8,415 nucleotides of DNA from positions 1 to 8,415 of the forward strand of contig JAGSHA010000124.1 of the NCBI GenBank assembly GCA_023954795.1. Reading direction: 5' to 3'. The notes under the pieces are model-generated. The model was given only the letters and a program-made list of their open reading frames with translations. It was not told where the DNA came from and ran no database searches. The DNA is from Oceanospirillaceae bacterium. GTDB taxonomy: Bacteria; Pseudomonadota; Gammaproteobacteria; Pseudomonadales; Balneatricaceae. The position numbers and the translations under genes were made by a program. Shown in pieces: positions 5,377-8,415 of this stretch. The first letter of the stretch is position 1. Each line of letters starts with the position of its first letter.

Positions 5377-5732
5377 AACTTCCTCGCTGGTTAGACTGGT
5401 TACCTTTTGGACATGTTCCGGAAATTAATCCGAACCAACTCCCCTGCGACCCTCTCGAAGTTTCGAATCACTTCCAACTGATTGATGTCCGTAGCCACGC
5501 CGAATGGCGACAAAGCCATATTCAAGGCAGCATCAACCTCCCACTGCAGCGCTTTTCAGTTTCAGCTCCTGAGCTCAGCTCAGTGCATAAACCCATCATC
5601 TGTATATGCCTGAGTGCACACCGCAGTACCCCCGCTGTTAGAAAATTACGTCGGGCAGGCGTTGAGGCATATGAACTCAAAGGCGGTATGTTGAATTGGT
5701 GGCGCTTGAAACTCCCTACTGATAAAGACTGA
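5373..5732 (+). CDS. Single-domain rhodanese-like protein (119 aa)
   Basis: Rhodanese domains carry sulfane sulfur as a cysteine persulfide. The domain here spans about residues 26-115: FQLIDVRSHAEW (34-45), HIQGSINLPLQRF (49-61), the active-site loop CLSAHRS (79-85) with presumed catalytic C79, and GVEAYELKGGMLNWW (96-110). The loop has the usual length and the RS ending, so activity is plausible. A second cysteine, C77, stands two residues before it. The N-terminus (MKLPRWLDWLPFGHVPEI) is tryptophan-rich but lacks a signal peptide, so it appears cytoplasmic or loosely membrane-associated, unlike the exported DsrE-like partner. The start codon lies inside the stop of that gene (ATGA overlap). 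The acceptor of its sulfur cannot be told from the sequence. Confidence 0.88.
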   Translation: MKLPRWLDWLPFGHVPEINPNQLPCDPLEVSNHFQLIDVRSHAEWRQSHIQGSINLPLQRFSVSAPELSSVHKPIICICLSAHRSTPAVRKLRRAGVEAYELKGGMLNWWRLKLPTDKD

Positions 5733-5800
5733 TCTGCGCGATACTGTCCTCTTTTCCAACTGCGCCCTATTCGTCGTCATTCTTATCTTTAAACAGATAC

Positions 5801-5828
5801 AAAAAAGGCGACCCTAAGGCCGCCTTTT
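5801..5828. terminator. Terminator between the rhodanese gene and purL, mainly for purL
   Basis: AAAAGGCG (5803-5810) pairs with CGCCTTTT (5821-5828) around a 10-nt loop in which CC/GG can also pair. On the - strand the stem runs into six Ts (complement of 5801-5806), a good terminator about 25 nt after the purL stop. On the + strand the four-T tail also allows it to end the rhodanese transcript. The rest of the gap 5733-5850 shows nothing recognisable. Confidence 0.85.
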
Positions 5829-5850
5829 CGCATATCAAAACTTCAAGCGA

Positions 5851-8415
5851 TTAATCTACCCAAACACGTGCATTGCGGAACATGCGCATCCACGCACCAT
5901 CCTCATCCCAGTGATCAGGTGCCCAGGAGTTTTGCAGAGCACGGAATACACGCTCAGGATGCGGCATCATAATGGTGACACGACCATCTTCAGTTGTTAC
6001 ACCACTGATACCTTCTGGAGAACCATTCGGGTTCGCCGGGTAAGTCGCCGCCACTTTGCCATAGTTATCCACATAGCGCAGCGCAACAGAGCCACTGCCC
6101 TGTAGATTAGCCAGATGGGTTTCATCAGCAAACTCCGCGCGACCTTCACCATGGGCAACAGCGATCGGCATACGAGAACCCTGCATTCCCTGAAGGAAGA
6201 TAGAGTTACTCTCCTGGACCTCAACCATCGCGACACGTGCTTCAAATTGCTCAGAAACGTTACGCACAAAATGTGGCCACAGGTCAGTTCCTGGGATCAA
6301 CTCGTGCAGGTTGGATAGCATCTGACAACCATTACAGATACCCAACGCGAACGTATCTTCACGCGTAAAGAATGACTGGAACTGATCTCGGGCGCGTGCA
6401 TTAAACAAGATGGATTTAGCCCAACCTTCACCTGCACCCAACACGTCTCCGTAAGAGAAACCGCCGCAAGCAACCAGACCTTTGAACTCATCCAGTGTGC
6501 GACGACCTTCCAGGACATCACTCATATGAACGTCAACAGCATCGAAGCCAGCACGATCAAACGCTGCAGCCATCTCAATCTGACCGTTCACACCCTGCTC
6601 GCGCAAAATAGCCATCTGCGGGCGACGGCCAGTCTGAATATAAGGCGCAGCTACATCTTCGTTAATATCGAAGGTGAGCTCTGCGTGCAGACCCGGGTTA
6701 GCAACATCCAGCAGCGTTTCATATTCCTGTTCAGCACATTCAGAATTATCACGTATTGCCTGAATGCGGTAAGAGGTCTCTGCCCACCAGCGCTGCAACT
6801 GCACACGACTCTCGGCATAGATCTCTTCATCATCAAAGTGAATACAGATCTGATCATCTTCGTTGAGCGAACCAATCACTTTCGCAATATCGCCCAGACC
6901 CGCAGCGTTCAGTTCGGTCAACACCTCTTCGGTGTTATCACGCTTAACCTGAATAACCGCACCCAACTCTTCGGAGTAAAGCGCTGCCGCGAACTCACTG
7001 CTATCGGCCGCCAGCATATCGAGATTCAGATCGATACCTGAACGACCGGCAAATGCCATCTCAGCAACAGTTGCAAACAAACCACCGTCGGCACGGTCAT
7101 GGTATGCCAGCAACAGATTCTGGGCATTCAGCTCCTGAATCGCTGCAAAGAACGCGGCCAACTGCTCTGGATTTTCAACGTCAGCAACATCCTGACCCAC
7201 CTGATTGTAAACCTGCGCCAGCGCAGACAAACCCAGACGGTTTTGACCGTTACCCAGGTCCAGCAAAATCAGATCAGTATCACCCAGATCAGTACGTAGC
7301 TGTGGCGTCAGCGTTTTACGTGCATCGGTCACCGGCGCAAAACCCGTGATAACCAGAGACATCGGCGCGGTTACAGACTTATCTTCGCCTTCGTCATTCC
7401 AGACAGTGCGCATAGACATGGAATCTTTACCGACCGGAATCGTAATGCCCAGTTGAGGACACAGTTCCATACCCACCGCCTTAACGGTGTCGTAAAGCTT
7501 TTCGTCTTCACCCGGATGACCTGCCGCACACATCCAGTTTGCAGACAACTTAATGTCTGCAATCTCAGAAATCTTCGCAGACGCCAGGTTAGTAACCGTC
7601 TCACCAATCGCCATACGACCAGACGCAGGAGAATCAACCAGTGCCAATGGGGTACGTTCACCCATCGCCATCGCTTCACCGGCATAGGTATCGTAGGAAG
7701 AGGTCGTCACCGCGCAGTTTGCCACAGGCACCTGCCAAGGTCCGACCATCTGATCACGCGCTACCGTACCCGTAATGGAACGGTCACCGATGGTAATCAG
7801 GAAGGATTTAGAAGCAACCGCTGGCAACTTCATCACACGCTCAGCGGCATCTTTCAGATCAATTGCGGTCGCATCAAATGCCGGTACATCATATTCAATA
7901 CGATCAACAGTACGGTGCATCTTCGGCGGCTTACCAAACAGCACGCTCATCGGCAGATCAACCGGATTGTTCTCGAAGTGAGTATCACCCAAGGTCAGAT
8001 GATGCTCTTCAGTGGCATCACCCACAATCGCATATGGGCAACGCTCGCGCTGACAGATCGCTTCAAAACGCGCCAGATCTTTTGGCTCAACCGCCATAAC
8101 GTAACGCTCTTGCGCTTCGTTACACCAAATCGCCAATGGAGACATGCCCGGCTCATCGTTATTCACATTGCGCAGATTAAAGTTACCGCCGCGCTCGCCG
8201 TCTTTTACCAGTTCAGGAAATGCATTGGACAAACCACCCGCACCCACGTCATGGATAAAGGCGATTGGGTTTTCATCACCCTGCTGCCAGCACTGGTCGA
8301 TCACTTCCTGACAACGGCGTTCCATTTCCGGGTTATCACGCTGCACCGATGCGAAATCCAGATCAGCGGAAGAAGTGCCTGAAGACATAGAGGATGCTGC
8401 GCCGCCGCCCAGACC
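5851..8415 (-). CDS. purL: Phosphoribosylformylglycinamidine synthase PurL, large type (partial, 854 C-terminal residues)
   Basis: PurL (FGAM synthase, FGAR amidotransferase) converts FGAR, glutamine and ATP to FGAM in purine synthesis. This is the single-chain proteobacterial form with the glutaminase fused at the C-terminus. The frame is open to the window edge and begins GLGGGAASSMSSG, so the true start lies outside. The ATG at 8388 is internal. Landmarks are DLDFASVQRDNPEMERRCQE, HDVGAGGLSNAFPEL, GPWQVPVANCAVTT, LSANWMCAAGHPGED, IPVGKDSMSM, and the glutaminase part with SYGDVLGAGEGWAKS, LGICNGCQM and MMPHPERVF. The triad is complete: Cys at codon 6334-6336, His at 5959-5961, Glu at 5953-5955 (fragment residues 694, 819, 821). 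This is exactly the spacing of Salmonella C1135, H1260 and E1262, implying about 441 residues are missing upstream. No frameshift is seen. Confidence 0.97.
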   Translation of the reverse strand, partial: GLGGGAASSMSSGTSSADLDFASVQRDNPEMERRCQEVIDQCWQQGDENPIAFIHDVGAGGLSNAFPELVKDGERGGNFNLRNVNNDEPGMSPLAIWCNEAQERYVMAVEPKDLARFEAICQRERCPYAIVGDATEEHHLTLGDTHFENNPVDLPMSVLFGKPPKMHRTVDRIEYDVPAFDATAIDLKDAAERVMKLPAVASKSFLITIGDRSITGTVARDQMVGPWQVPVANCAVTTSSYDTYAGEAMAMGERTPLALVDSPASGRMAIGETVTNLASAKISEIADIKLSANWMCAAGHPGEDEKLYDTVKAVGMELCPQLGITIPVGKDSMSMRTVWNDEGEDKSVTAPMSLVITGFAPVTDARKTLTPQLRTDLGDTDLILLDLGNGQNRLGLSALAQVYNQVGQDVADVENPEQLAAFFAAIQELNAQNLLLAYHDRADGGLFATVAEMAFAGRSGIDLNLDMLAADSSEFAAALYSEELGAVIQVKRDNTEEVLTELNAAGLGDIAKVIGSLNEDDQICIHFDDEEIYAESRVQLQRWWAETSYRIQAIRDNSECAEQEYETLLDVANPGLHAELTFDINEDVAAPYIQTGRRPQMAILREQGVNGQIEMAAAFDRAGFDAVDVHMSDVLEGRRTLDEFKGLVACGGFSYGDVLGAGEGWAKSILFNARARDQFQSFFTREDTFALGICNGCQMLSNLHELIPGTDLWPHFVRNVSEQFEARVAMVEVQESNSIFLQGMQGSRMPIAVAHGEGRAEFADETHLANLQGSGSVALRYVDNYGKVAATYPANPNGSPEGISGVTTEDGRVTIMMPHPERVFRALQNSWAPDHWDEDGAWMRMFRNARVWVD

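Noticed and set aside
6526..7041. 171-codon open frame on the + strand opposite purL
   Set aside because: It is a shadow of purL, with no ribosome site or recognisable domain.
7453..8382. 309-codon open frame on the + strand opposite purL
   Set aside because: It lies entirely inside the well-supported purL gene on the other strand. Its product is rich in Arg, His and Thr with no recognisable domain, as expected of an antisense shadow of a GC-rich gene.
1..8415. CRISPR array, transposon, prophage, tRNA or rRNA genes, toxin-antitoxin or other defence module
   Set aside because: No spaced repeats, transposase, integrase, phage-like genes, cloverleaf or toxin-like small gene pair was seen. All sizeable genes fall into known housekeeping or envelope families.

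Overview
The window is an ordinary-looking chromosomal stretch of a gammaproteobacterium of moderate G+C content. It probably comes from a marine Oceanospirillales-type organism. The basis is the mix of enterobacterial-style yci genes (yciK, rluB, yciO, rnm/trpH, yciB, yciI), an H-NS rather than an MvaT nucleoid protein, a proteobacterial large-type PurL, and an OmpA-like protein with a short N-terminal module in place of a beta-barrel. The lineage call is a judgement from protein character, not a search result.

Layout. Bases 2-88 are the last codons of a yciK-like short-chain dehydrogenase on the + strand, convergent with rluB (-, 164-1009) across a bidirectional terminator (115-142). Upstream of rluB lies a separate unit, hns (-, 1135-1521), with its own strong terminator (about 1079-1109) and an A-tract-rich promoter region (about 1541-1650). 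Further along the - strand, rnm/trpH (2337-3188) and yciO (1671-2288) form an apparent two-gene operon read towards hns. Divergent from rnm across 65 bp, yciB (3254-3799) and yciI (3815-4114) form a + strand operon. A 161-bp gap carries a promoter overlapped by a perfect 10-bp inverted repeat. It drives an exported OmpA-family protein (4276-4887), followed by a GC-rich hairpin with a short T-run. Next come an exported DsrE-like protein (4939-5376) and a rhodanese (5373-5732) whose start overlaps its stop. A terminator at 5801-5828 separates these from the convergent purL (-, 5851-8415), which runs off the window and lacks its N-terminal part.

How the genes work together. rluB and rnm both act in 23S/5S rRNA maturation or modification, and yciO belongs to the Sua5/YrdC (tRNA t6A) superfamily, so the left part is loosely RNA-related. 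hns is placed among these genes as an independent unit. yciB serves the inner membrane and envelope and the OmpA-like protein probably binds peptidoglycan. The DsrE-rhodanese pair looks like a small sulfur-handling unit of unknown substrate. purL is the purine biosynthesis enzyme.

No mobile element, CRISPR array, tRNA or rRNA gene was seen. I did not find a convincing undescribed system. The items most worth a second look are the promoter inverted repeat at 4178-4213, the hns locus and its phased A-tracts, and the coupled DsrE/rhodanese pair whose products appear destined for different compartments.
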